A DNA stretch of 25,985 bases, from IMG/VR virus record IMGVR_UViG_3300025115_000544, positions 1 through 25,985 of that record. The stretch is one strand, 5' to 3'. Each line of letters begins with the position of its first letter. Positions within the stretch are counted from its first letter, which is position 1. The notes under the pieces are model-generated. The model saw nothing but the letters and a program-made list of their open reading frames with translations, made no database searches and was not told where the DNA came from. Of this stretch, positions 6,708-14,024 are shown one piece after another. The translations under genes and the position numbers were made by a program. Source of the stretch: a virus.

Positions 6708-7406
6708 ATGTCCGTGGGCTCCATCCTCGTCCCCGCCGACGCTCGTCCGCCGGCACGGCGCGCGACGATCGATGCGCGCGGCGCGGCGGCGCTCGTGCTC
6801 GGGGAGTACCTCCGGTGCGCGGAGTTCCTCCTCGGCGGCGGCCAGGACATCGACACGCCGTTCCGGCTCCGCGAGGTGCTCGACGAGTGGCCGGAGCCGA
6901 AAAAGCAGATGACCTACCCGTCGGTGTCGATCACCGATCGTGAGGACATCCCGGTGTCCGCCTCCTCGTTCGTCCCCGTGCCGTTGGAGGACACCTGGGA
7001 CCAGTTCGGAGCCGGGACGGTCCTCTGGAAGCTCGGCGAGATGACGGCGACGTTCCAGGTCGACTTCTGGACCGACAACAAGCCCACGCGGGAGGCGATC
7101 GCGGCGCAGCTGCCGTCCCTCTTCGCTCCGGGCGAGGACGCGACCCGCGTGGTTCTCCGAGGGACGCCCCGCTACTGGCAGCGGCCCGTGCGCGCGTCGC
7201 TGGTCTCGTGGCGTCGGATGGACGAGGTGTCGACGGTCTACGTCCGGGAGCGGCGGCTGATGGCCGTCGTCCGCCTCGACGTCGATGTGGTCGACCTCCG
7301 CTGCGCGGTTCCCTTCGAGCCGTCGGTGGTGCTCGCCGAGGTCGGAGAGATGGTCGACGTCGGGCCCACCCCCGAGGAGTTCCGACGGCTCGACACGCCG
7401 GACTGA
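6708..7406 (+). CDS. Probable tail terminator protein
   Basis: A 232-residue protein directly before the sheath gene, the usual position of the tail terminator in contractile-tailed phages. It contains LREVLDEWPEPKKQMTYPSVSITDRED, then LGEMTATFQVDFWTDNKPTREAIAAQLPSLFAPGEDATRVVLRG and a C-terminal strand block VYVRERRLMAVVRLDVDVVDLRC. The alpha/beta layout, with the central strand TATFQVDFW followed by a helix, fits the terminator fold that caps the tail tube, but there is no single diagnostic motif. The start is leaderless-type (ATG 6 bases after TAGCCT). The role is assigned mainly from gene order. Confidence 0.6.
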   Translation: MSVGSILVPADARPPARRATIDARGAAALVLGEYLRCAEFLLGGGQDIDTPFRLREVLDEWPEPKKQMTYPSVSITDREDIPVSASSFVPVPLEDTWDQFGAGTVLWKLGEMTATFQVDFWTDNKPTREAIAAQLPSLFAPGEDATRVVLRGTPRYWQRPVRASLVSWRRMDEVSTVYVRERRLMAVVRLDVDVVDLRCAVPFEPSVVLAEVGEMVDVGPTPEEFRRLDTPD

Positions 7407-7411
7407 CGCCG

Positions 7412-7420
7412 TGCTACCCT
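7412..7420 (+). promoter_or_regulatory. Extended -10 promoter element before the sheath gene
   Basis: TGCTACCCT with hexamer 7415-7420, 40 bases before the sheath ATG. A TCGACA at 7390-7395 lies 19 bases upstream and matches the -35 consensus at 5 of 6 bases, though the spacing is long. The mRNA would have a leader of about 34 bases containing AAGGAG, unlike the leaderless genes. Confidence 0.55.
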
Positions 7421-7460
7421 CGCTCCCGAGGCGCGAAGGCGCGCGCAAGGAGCGATCACC

Positions 7461-9680
7461 ATGGCCGGATTCGTGCGACGGTTCACCAGCTTCCCTTCGA
7501 TCGAGGTGCTCGCCGAGATCGAGGCGGTCAACATCGTGGACCTCCCGCCCCCTGCGCCAACGACCGGCGTAGGAAGCGGGACGGCGCTCGTCCTCGGCGA
7601 GTTCGAAGACGGGGCCTTCGCGGTCGGAGGCGACGCGGCGGAGTACGACCCCGCGACCCGAGGCGTGTTCGAGGTGTTCTCCTCCGAGGATCTCCGCCAG
7701 CGGAGCGGCGGCTTCGGCTTCACCTACGGGACGACGCCCTACCAGAACCCGGCGGCTCGCCGGCATCTCTCCGAGTTCTGGAACGGCTCGGGCTTCATCA
7801 AGCTCAAGTTCATGCGTCCGCGACGCCTCATCCTCGCGCGCGTCGACACGTCGGTGGGCTCGGTCGCGTTCTCCCCGATCGCGTTCCACGAGAGCGACGT
7901 CGGGCCCTTCACGCTCGCGGTCGGAGACCAGCTGTCGGTGACCACCGATGTCGGTGGACCGGCGCTCTCGACCGCGATCGCGGCGGCGCGCGCCTCCATC
8001 ACGGGCGGCGTGTTCGTCAACTCGGGCTACGTCGGCGGAGAGCAGATCACGGTCCAGATCGACAACGGCGTGGTGGTCCCCGTGACCTTCGCGGCGGCGG
8101 ACCAGACGCCCGCCCAGGTCGCAGCGCGGATCAACCTCGCGCTCGGCTACGCGGCGGCGGACGTTCCGGGCGGCCTCCGCATCCGAGGTCTCATCGAGGG
8201 CACCGCGGGTGAGGTCACGCTCGCGGACGTCTCCGCGGGCGCGCTCGCGGCGATCGGCCACGCGGCGGGCACGACGGCGGGCACCGGCAACGTCGCCGAC
8301 CGGACCGCGGTGACGGCCACGGAGATGGCGACGATCATCAACGCCACGGTCGCGCTCTCGGCGATCAACTGCTCCGCGCGCGCGCAGGCCGATGGCTCGC
8401 TCCGCGTGTTCTCGACGACGCCCGGAGCCGGCCAGATCACGATCAACGCCTCCGCGGTGGCCACGGCGCTCGGGCTCCCGGTCGCGGTCCTCGCCGAAGC
8501 CGACGTCCACGCGGCCGGGACGATCCCCGCCGGCACACGCGTCCGGACCGTCGGCGGAGCCGAGTGGGTGACGATGCAGACGCTCATCGTCGCCGAGGGG
8601 ACGAGCGCGAGCGGGAACCCCGGCCCGCACACCGTCAAGGTCCGGCCGGCGCTCGACGACGGGACCGGAGCGGCGGCGGCGGCCTCGACCGTCACGGTCG
8701 TCGTCGACCAGCCGCTGTGGGGCGAGGTCACGGTGACGAACCCGATCGCCCTCTCGGCGGCGCTCACCGAGAACCAGCTGGACGTGGCCTATGAGGCGGC
8801 GTTCGACGCGACCCTGAACCTCGCGAGTCCGGCGCGCGAAGCCAACTTCTCGATCTCCGCTCGTCGCTCGACCGCGGTGATCCGGAAGGGTCGCGAGAAC
8901 GCGATCGACGCGAGCGCGGGAGGTCACTTCGGCCGGAAGTTCCTCACCGGAGCGCCGATCGGCTTCACGCAGTCCCAGGCCCAGGCCGACGTCGCTCTCT
9001 GGCGCTCGGACCGGGTGTTCTACACCTGGCCCGGCTGGAGCGTTCGCATCCCCGAGATCGCCTTCCTGGGTCTCGCGGGCGGCCTCGGCTTCACGGCCGA
9101 TGGCGTGATCACGGTCCGCGGCGACGGTCCTCTGGCAACGCTCGACTGCCAGCTTCCGCCGGAGGAGAACCCCGGCCAGCAGACCGGGCTGATCGAGCAG
9201 TTCTTCGCGGTCGAGGCGACCTCCTCCCCGCTCGACATCGGCGCGTACACGCGCCTCAAGGCCGCGGGCATCTCCGCTCCTCGGCGCGACCCGATCTCGG
9301 GCTCGATCTACCAGTCGGGCATCACGAGCAATGTCACGCCGGGCCTCACGACGCAGGCCCGCCGGAAGATGGCCGACTTCATCCAGGACACGCTTGCCCA
9401 GCGGCTCGTGCCCTACTCCAAGAAGCTCTCCACGCAGTCGCGGCGAGAGGGCGTCCGGGCGGACATCGACCAGTTCCTGAACGACCTCCTCTCACCGAAC
9501 AACCCCGAGACCCAGCGGATCAACGACTACGCCGTGGACCCGATCTCGGGGAACACCCCGTCGATGGAGGCGCGCGGCATCGTCGTCTTCATCACGCGCG
9601 TCCGGACCCTTTCGAGCCTCGACGCGATCGTGGTGCAGACCGAGATCGGCGAGGGCGTCGTCATCGTCACGGCGACCTGA
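7461..9680 (+). CDS. Contractile tail sheath protein, enlarged by inserted domains
   Basis: A 739-residue sheath subunit. AAGGAG (7447-7452) lies 8 bases before the ATG. The C-terminal region (about 450-739) has sheath hallmarks: WRSDRVFYTWPGWSVRIPEIAF, AYTRLKAAGISAPRRDP, then YSKKLSTQSRREGVRADIDQFLNDLL and the closing strands GIVVFITRVRTLSSLDAIVVQTEIGEGVVIVT. The N-terminal region (1-150) carries the outer sheath part. Residues about 185-340 hold two tandem copies of a small beta module (copy 1 VTFAAADQTPAQVAARINLAL then GGLRIRGLIEGTAGEVTL; copy 2 EMATIINATVALSAINCSARAQADGSLRVFSTTPGAGQITI). Residues about 352-420 (IPAGTRVRT...WVTMQTL) resemble the beta domain of the J-like baseplate proteins encoded later. 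The inserts make it larger than many phage sheaths. The sheath contracts around the tube on infection. Confidence 0.9.
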   Translation: MAGFVRRFTSFPSIEVLAEIEAVNIVDLPPPAPTTGVGSGTALVLGEFEDGAFAVGGDAAEYDPATRGVFEVFSSEDLRQRSGGFGFTYGTTPYQNPAARRHLSEFWNGSGFIKLKFMRPRRLILARVDTSVGSVAFSPIAFHESDVGPFTLAVGDQLSVTTDVGGPALSTAIAAARASITGGVFVNSGYVGGEQITVQIDNGVVVPVTFAAADQTPAQVAARINLALGYAAADVPGGLRIRGLIEGTAGEVTLADVSAGALAAIGHAAGTTAGTGNVADRTAVTATEMATIINATVALSAINCSARAQADGSLRVFSTTPGAGQITINASAVATALGLPVAVLAEADVHAAGTIPAGTRVRTVGGAEWVTMQTLIVAEGTSASGNPGPHTVKVRPALDDGTGAAAAASTVTVVVDQPLWGEVTVTNPIALSAALTENQLDVAYEAAFDATLNLASPAREANFSISARRSTAVIRKGRENAIDASAGGHFGRKFLTGAPIGFTQSQAQADVALWRSDRVFYTWPGWSVRIPEIAFLGLAGGLGFTADGVITVRGDGPLATLDCQLPPEENPGQQTGLIEQFFAVEATSSPLDIGAYTRLKAAGISAPRRDPISGSIYQSGITSNVTPGLTTQARRKMADFIQDTLAQRLVPYSKKLSTQSRREGVRADIDQFLNDLLSPNNPETQRINDYAVDPISGNTPSMEARGIVVFITRVRTLSSLDAIVVQTEIGEGVVIVTAT

Positions 9681-9727
9681 GATCCTCCGCGGACCACCCG
9701 ACCCGAGAGACCTAGAAGGAGCAGAGC

Positions 9728-10162
9728 ATGGCGCAGCGAGTCAAAGGCCAGGAGACGCGGATCACGTTCACCGGCCCGAACGGGACCATCACGGCGCTCG
9801 ACGCGATCCAGTCGTTCGAGTTCGAGATCCAGACCGAGATTCTCTCCGAGGGCTACCTGGGAGAGACCTCGGAGCGGAAGGACGACGTGTTCAAGGGCGT
9901 CCGCGGCCGGATGGAGGTCCACATCTCCTCGCAGGACTACTTCCGGTTTGCCGACCAGGTGAAGCTCCGCTCGCAGCGCCGAGAGGCGACCAACGCGCAG
10001 TTCACGGCGACCTGCGCGTTCTCCCTCCCGAACGGCCAGCGACCGCGCGCCGTCCTCACGGACCTCTTCTTCGGTCCCCTCCCGGTCAACGCTGGAGCGC
10101 GCGACGAGTTCGTGCAGGGGACGGTCGAGTTCGAGTGCGAGGACGTTCGGTTCTTTTATTGA
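9728..10162 (+). CDS. Tail tube protein
   Basis: A 144-residue protein immediately after the sheath gene. It shows SFEFEIQTEILSEGYLGETSERKDDVFKGVRGRMEVHI, then FRFADQVKLRSQRRE and a strand-rich end VQGTVEFECEDVRFFY, the pattern of contractile-tail tube proteins, whose stacked hexamers form the inner DNA conduit. Size is normal. AAGGAG (9716-9721) lies 6 bases before the ATG. No -10-like element is seen in the 47-base gap, so it is probably co-transcribed with the sheath gene. Two hairpins follow the gene. Confidence 0.88.
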   Translation: MAQRVKGQETRITFTGPNGTITALDAIQSFEFEIQTEILSEGYLGETSERKDDVFKGVRGRMEVHISSQDYFRFADQVKLRSQRREATNAQFTATCAFSLPNGQRPRAVLTDLFFGPLPVNAGARDEFVQGTVEFECEDVRFFY

Positions 10163-10197
10163 TCGCCCTCGCGCTCCGCGCGCTTGACGACACCGCG

Positions 10198-10230
10198 AGC
10201 CCTCCGGAGGGCTGCCCTTGGCCGGGGCAG
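10198..10230 (+). other. Two adjoining hairpins after the tail tube gene
   Basis: 10198-10213 is a perfect 16-base palindrome (stem AGCCCT, loop CCGG). 10212-10230 is a second stem CTGCCC/GGGCAG with a 7-base loop, sharing two bases with the first, so the two may compete. CCTCCGGAGG occurs at 10201-10210 and again at 10240-10249. There is no T-run. These may partly stop transcription or stabilise the sheath-tube mRNA. Confidence 0.6.
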
Positions 10231-10280
10231 CACTCCATGCCTCCGGAGGACCCGCGGCCTACATGGAAGGCAGGCAGACG

Positions 10281-10787
10281 ATGGATCCCAAGAACCCGAT
10301 CGGAACCCCCACGGCTCCCCTGACGCCCGAGCAAGCCGCGCAACTCGCGGCGGCGGAGTTGGAGAAGCGCCGAGCGGCTCTCGACCCAGGCGTGCTCGCG
10401 GCGGCGTTCGGCGCCTTCGCCGGCTCCTCCCTCGCGGCGGCTCGTCCTCTCCCGAGGCGGCGCGTCTCGTTCTTCGTCGACCACACGGTGTGCGCTCCGG
10501 GCGTGTTCGCCGAGGACTTCGAGATCACGCTGGCGTCGCTCACGCCGTCGGACGAGCTTCGAGCGATCGCGGAGGCGAAGGGCGACTCCATCTCGATGGC
10601 GTTCACGATGGCCCGCCACTCGATGGAGGCGATCAACGGGTCGCCGATCCCGCCGGGCGTGGACGACTGGTTGTGGGGCGCGCTCGACGTCGGCGGCCGG
10701 CAGATCATCACGGGCATGTTCGCCGAGTTGACCGGGACGGCAGCGGGTGCCGCGGGAAAAGCGCGGAGGACGCTGCGCGTTCACTGA
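10281..10787 (+). CDS. Tail assembly chaperone, zero-frame product (gpG-like)
   Basis: A 168-residue product from the ATG at 10281 (MDPKNPIGTPTAPLTPEQAAQLAAAELEKRRAALDPG). Starts at 10263 (ATG) or 10218 (TTG) are also in frame, and Shine-Dalgarno support is weak for all of them, so the start is the least certain part. It is an alpha-rich protein with VSFFVDHTVCAPGVFAEDFEITLASLTPSDELRA and a long helix, located between tube and tape-measure genes, where tail chaperones always lie. It should coat the tape measure during tail assembly. The slippery heptamer GGGAAAA occurs 25 bases before its stop, allowing a longer -1 product. Identity rests on position, the frameshift and the pattern. Confidence 0.78.
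   Translation: MDPKNPIGTPTAPLTPEQAAQLAAAELEKRRAALDPGVLAAAFGAFAGSSLAAARPLPRRRVSFFVDHTVCAPGVFAEDFEITLASLTPSDELRAIAEAKGDSISMAFTMARHSMEAINGSPIPPGVDDWLWGALDVGGRQIITGMFAELTGTAAGAAGKARRTLRVH
10754..10760 (+). other. Programmed -1 frameshift slippery site GGGAAAA
   Basis: In the zero frame of the 10281 gene the codons read G_GGA_AAA, a canonical X_XXY_YYZ heptamer in correct phase. Slipping by one base enters an open frame that runs to the stop at 11006-11008. The zero frame ends at 10785-10787. A CGGAGG at 10764-10769 and GC-rich pairing just downstream could stimulate slipping. Confidence 0.85.
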
Positions 10788-11008
10788 ACCGGGAAGGGCT
10801 CTACGCGAGCTATCTCGCGTGGATCTCGACCTGGGCTCGGCGCTCGGTGTCCGACTACGAGAGGAAGATCTGGAGGCGGCTCGCGTGGATCTGCCGCTAC
10901 GGGCACATCCCGCTGACCGAGGCGCTCCACATGGAGACGCGAGCGGGCCTCCTCTTCGCCGACGAGTTGCAGGTCATCGTAGAGGGGGAGAACAAGCCGA
11001 GGTCGTGA
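10760..11008 (+). CDS. Tail assembly chaperone, -1 frameshift extension (gpT-like)
   Basis: After the slip at 10754-10760, translation continues in the -1 frame from AGC at 10760 for 82 residues (SAEDAARSLNREGLYASYLAWISTWARRSVSDYERKIWRRLAWICRYGHIPLTEALHMETRAGLLFADELQVIVEGENKPRS). This makes a fusion of about 242 residues with the upstream chaperone. No good independent start with a Shine-Dalgarno is seen, as expected for a region made only by frameshifting. The helical segment with YASYLAWISTW is unlike the N-terminal part. By analogy with lambda G/GT, the minor long product bridges the tape measure and the tube subunits. Confidence 0.82.
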   Translation, partial: SAEDAARSLNREGLYASYLAWISTWARRSVSDYERKIWRRLAWICRYGHIPLTEALHMETRAGLLFADELQVIVEGENKPRS

Positions 11009-11030
11009 CGGCGCGGCTCCTCTGAACCGT

Positions 11031-11037
11031 GTAGGAT
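11031..11037 (+). promoter_or_regulatory. -10-like element before the tape-measure gene
   Basis: TAGGAT at 11032-11037 (context CGTGTAGGATCGG), 7 bases before the GTG start at 11045 and shortly after the chaperone stop. No Shine-Dalgarno is present. The hexamer is the same as in the putative capsid promoter. Confidence 0.5.
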
Positions 11038-11044
11038 CGGACGC

Positions 11045-12958
11045 GTGACGGACTTCGACATCGAGGCGGTCCTATCGCTGGAGACCCGAGCGGCGCTCGG
11101 TGGCATCCGGTCGCTCGGTGGCCAACTCTCGGCGCTCGGAGACCGGATCAGCGGCGCGAACGGGATGTTCGGCGGGATGGTCCAGAACGTCCTCGCGCTC
11201 GGAGCGGGCTACGTCGGCGTGAACGCGCTCGCGTCCGGCTTCTCCGGGCTCGTCCGCTCCGCGGCCGAGTTCGAGACGTCGATGCAGACGACCGAGATCG
11301 GCCTGTCGTCGATCATGGCCTCGGTCGAGGGGCTCTCGTTCGAGCAAGCCCGACAGGTGGCCGGGTCGGTGTTCCGCGACCTCACCGACGAGGCGCTACG
11401 GAGCACCGCCACGACGGAGGAGTTGTTCTCGATCTACTCGGCGATCTACGGGCCGATCCGCAACGCCGGGTTCGCCCTGGACGAGGTGCTCGGGATCACC
11501 AGCCAGACGGCGCTGGCGGCCTCGGCGCTCGGGGTGGACTTCCAGCAGGCCTCCCGAGACATCTCGGCCATGGTGCGCGGTGCCGCTGGCGTCGACGTGC
11601 GGCTCTTCTCCTCGCTGCGCTCCATGGGCGCGATCACCGAGGACGCGCAGGAGTTCAACCGCCTCACGCAGGCCGAGCGCATCCAGCGCCTCCAGCGCGC
11701 GCTCCAGGGGTTCGACGCGGCGGGCGAGGCTTACGCGACCTCGCTCCCTGGCGTCACCTCGTCCTTCCAGGACGTGGCCGAGCAGCTGCGGCGGGCGGCC
11801 TTCCGCCCGGTGTTCGACGTGCTCGCGCGCTCGCTGGGGGGCGTCAACGATCGGCTGCTGGCGAACCGCCAGGGCATCGAGAACGTCCTGAGCAACCTCG
11901 GCGAGCGAGCGGCCGGCGCGCTCTCCAACGTCTTCGATCGGGCCTTCGCCGGGATCGACTACATCACGGCCCATTGGGGGGAGTTCCAGGCCCAGATCGA
12001 GCGCGTCGTGGCGACGGTCTACCGGATGGCCCCCTACCTGATGGCGGCGGCGCGCTCGTTCGCGATGATCCAGATCGGGCGGCAGGTCGTCGGCTCGGGC
12101 ATCTCCGCGCTCGGCGCGGGCGCGAGCTTCGTGGGAAGCCTCGGCGGCCTCATCGGCGGAGGAGCAGCGGCGGCCGAGGGCGGAGCGGCGGCGGCCGGAG
12201 GCGCAGCGGCGGCGGCGGGCGCGGGCGGCGCGGGCGGCCTCGCGGCTCTCGGACCGATCCTCGAAGGGCTCTCGCTCGCGGCGGCTCCGCTCGCGCTCGC
12301 GCTCGGCGCGGTGACGTCGCTCGTCTCGTTCGCCACCGAGTATTGGGATGGGATCCTGGCCGTGTTCGAGCCGCTCACGCCGATGCTCGAAGGCGTCTAC
12401 TCGGAGTTCGAACGGATCGGACTGTTCGGCGGCCAGACCCTCTCGCCCATGCTCGATGGCCTCGGCTTCATCCTCGCGGCGATCCTCATCCCGACGCTCC
12501 AGCTGCTCCTCGTCGTCATCCGAGGAGCGGCGGCTGCGTTCGCCGACTTCCTGGAGATCACGGCCTACGTCGCCGAGGCCGTGCAGGGCTATCTCGACGA
12601 AGCCGTGGAGTCGTTCCTGGAGGCGGCGCGGTACATCTCCGTGATGATCGGAGACCTGTTCGGAGACGCCACCAACTCGGCGGCGCGCGACCGCGAGGCG
12701 CAGGAGGCGGCGCATCGCGCGGTGAGCGACCTCCGCGACCAGACCACGCGCGACGCGGAGGCTCCCGAGCCTTCGCTGACCGCTCCTCCGACGGGCCGAT
12801 CGACGACGCACAACGACTTCCGCGGCTCTCGGATCTCGGTCCGGCAGGAGTTCCGAGAGGCCGACCCGGATCGGGTCGCGGTCGATATGATCAACGACAT
12901 CGCGCGGCTCGCCGAGCAGCGCACGCAGTCGGGGTTCGTCCCCGCTCTCACGAGGTGA
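11045..12958 (+). CDS. Tail tape measure protein
   Basis: A 637-residue protein starting MTDFDIEAVLSLETRAALGGIRSLGGQLSALGDRI. It contains helical blocks typical of tape measures (FETSMQTTEIGLSSIMASVEGLSFEQARQVAGSVFRDL, LDEVLGITSQTALAASALGVDFQQASRDISAMVRG), a low-complexity Ala/Gly segment at about residues 368-402, and two hydrophobic stretches: LAALGPILEGLSLAAAPLALALGAVTSLVSF at about 400-430 and LGFILAAILIPTLQLLLVVI at about 470-490. The latter may insert into the host membrane during DNA ejection. At roughly 0.15 nm per residue, a known relation, the tail would be near 95 nm long. The GTG start has no Shine-Dalgarno and lies 7 bases after TAGGAT. The next gene begins 3 bases after the stop. 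Confidence 0.85.
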   Translation: MTDFDIEAVLSLETRAALGGIRSLGGQLSALGDRISGANGMFGGMVQNVLALGAGYVGVNALASGFSGLVRSAAEFETSMQTTEIGLSSIMASVEGLSFEQARQVAGSVFRDLTDEALRSTATTEELFSIYSAIYGPIRNAGFALDEVLGITSQTALAASALGVDFQQASRDISAMVRGAAGVDVRLFSSLRSMGAITEDAQEFNRLTQAERIQRLQRALQGFDAAGEAYATSLPGVTSSFQDVAEQLRRAAFRPVFDVLARSLGGVNDRLLANRQGIENVLSNLGERAAGALSNVFDRAFAGIDYITAHWGEFQAQIERVVATVYRMAPYLMAAARSFAMIQIGRQVVGSGISALGAGASFVGSLGGLIGGGAAAAEGGAAAAGGAAAAAGAGGAGGLAALGPILEGLSLAAAPLALALGAVTSLVSFATEYWDGILAVFEPLTPMLEGVYSEFERIGLFGGQTLSPMLDGLGFILAAILIPTLQLLLVVIRGAAAAFADFLEITAYVAEAVQGYLDEAVESFLEAARYISVMIGDLFGDATNSAARDREAQEAAHRAVSDLRDQTTRDAEAPEPSLTAPPTGRSTTHNDFRGSRISVRQEFREADPDRVAVDMINDIARLAEQRTQSGFVPALTR

Positions 12959-12961
12959 GCG

Positions 12962-14020
12962 ATGCCTCCTCCGACCTCACAGGCTCCCGGCTTCGGCATC
13001 GAGGAGTTGACCGGAGAGCAGCGGGTCGTGCTCCTCCAGGGGCGCGCGCTGCCCTACCAGGGCGTCGGCTGGAACGCGCGGCAGAGGACGAAGAAATCGA
13101 CCTACGCCGGCAACCCCGTGGGGACGATCCAGATCCTCGGGCCCGACTTCGACAACACGACGATCGAGGGGATGTGGAAGCAACGCTTCCTCACGGGCGC
13201 GATCGTCGTGAGCACGGGCGAGGAGATCACGCGGCCGGAGGAGGCCGTGCGACTCTTCGAGTCGCTCGTGACCTCGGGGAACAACCTCGCGGTCCAATGG
13301 GGCCCGATCGTCCGCTACGGCGTGATGGTCAACTTCGAGCACGTCTGGATCCGACCGCAGGATGTGCGGTGGACGGCGGAGTTCGAGTGGTCCGGGGCGA
13401 GCGAGATCCCCGCTCGCGCGACCGCGGCACCGTCGGACGACTCCTCGGTGGAGGACGCAAGCACGCAGGTCGACGACGCGCTCGTGGCGGATCCGGCCTC
13501 GATCGACTCGGACTACCAGGAGAGCGTCACCGAGCAGACGAACGAGACGCGGGTGAACGTCGGCCAGCTATTCGTCGCGCTCCAGGAGATCCGCGTGCAG
13601 GTCAACACCTCGATCGCGACGGTTCAGGCCGCGCTCTCCTCCGCCGAGAGCGTCCGAACGGGCGTCGGCGGAACCCTCCTCGCGCTCTCGGATCGGCCCT
13701 ACACCGAGGCGCAGCTGCTCGACACGGTGGTGGAGGTGTTCGCGTGCGAGGCGTGGAGGATGTCGACCGCCGAGGCGTCGCGACGTCTTCGCGCGTCGTG
13801 CCAGCGGCGCTCGATCGAGGTCGCGAAGGCGGCGATCCCGAGCGCGATCGCGGTCGTCGTGATGCCCGGAGATCAAACGCTCCGAGACCTCGCGCGCGTC
13901 TACTACGGCACCGCCGACTCGTGGCAGCAGATCGCCGACGCGAACGACCTCGTGGGTGCGATCGTCGAGGCCGGGACGATCGTCGTCGTGCCCGCCTCCA
14001 CGGCGCGCGCGCAGGGGTGA
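12962..14020 (+). CDS. LysM-domain tail/baseplate protein
   Basis: A 352-residue protein. The N-terminal block LQGRALPYQGVGWNARQRTKKSTYAGNPVGTIQILGPDFDNTTIEGMWKQRFL resembles the proteins found after the tape measure in many contractile-tailed phages. A central part (about residues 150-250) is Ser/Thr/Asp-rich and then helical. The C-terminus (residues about 300-347, MPGDQTLRDLARVYYGTADSWQQIADANDLVGAIVEAGTIVVVP) is a LysM-like module, which in phage tails often mediates hub assembly or peptidoglycan contact. The ATG at 12962 has GAGGTGA a few bases upstream, overlapping the preceding stop, so expression is coupled to the tape-measure gene. A role between tube and hub is inferred from order. 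Confidence 0.78.
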   Translation: MPPPTSQAPGFGIEELTGEQRVVLLQGRALPYQGVGWNARQRTKKSTYAGNPVGTIQILGPDFDNTTIEGMWKQRFLTGAIVVSTGEEITRPEEAVRLFESLVTSGNNLAVQWGPIVRYGVMVNFEHVWIRPQDVRWTAEFEWSGASEIPARATAAPSDDSSVEDASTQVDDALVADPASIDSDYQESVTEQTNETRVNVGQLFVALQEIRVQVNTSIATVQAALSSAESVRTGVGGTLLALSDRPYTEAQLLDTVVEVFACEAWRMSTAEASRRLRASCQRRSIEVAKAAIPSAIAVVVMPGDQTLRDLARVYYGTADSWQQIADANDLVGAIVEAGTIVVVPASTARAQG

Positions 14021-14024
14021 CCTC

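Noticed and set aside
10184-10759. Upstream part of the + strand ORF containing the chaperone extension
   Set aside because: It is out of frame with the chaperone and Arg/Gly-rich; only the part after the slippery site is coding.
12151-12250. GGC/GCG-rich repetitive stretch as a mobile element or repeat array
   Set aside because: It encodes the in-frame Ala/Gly-rich segment of the tape measure and has no unit structure at DNA level beyond codon repetition.
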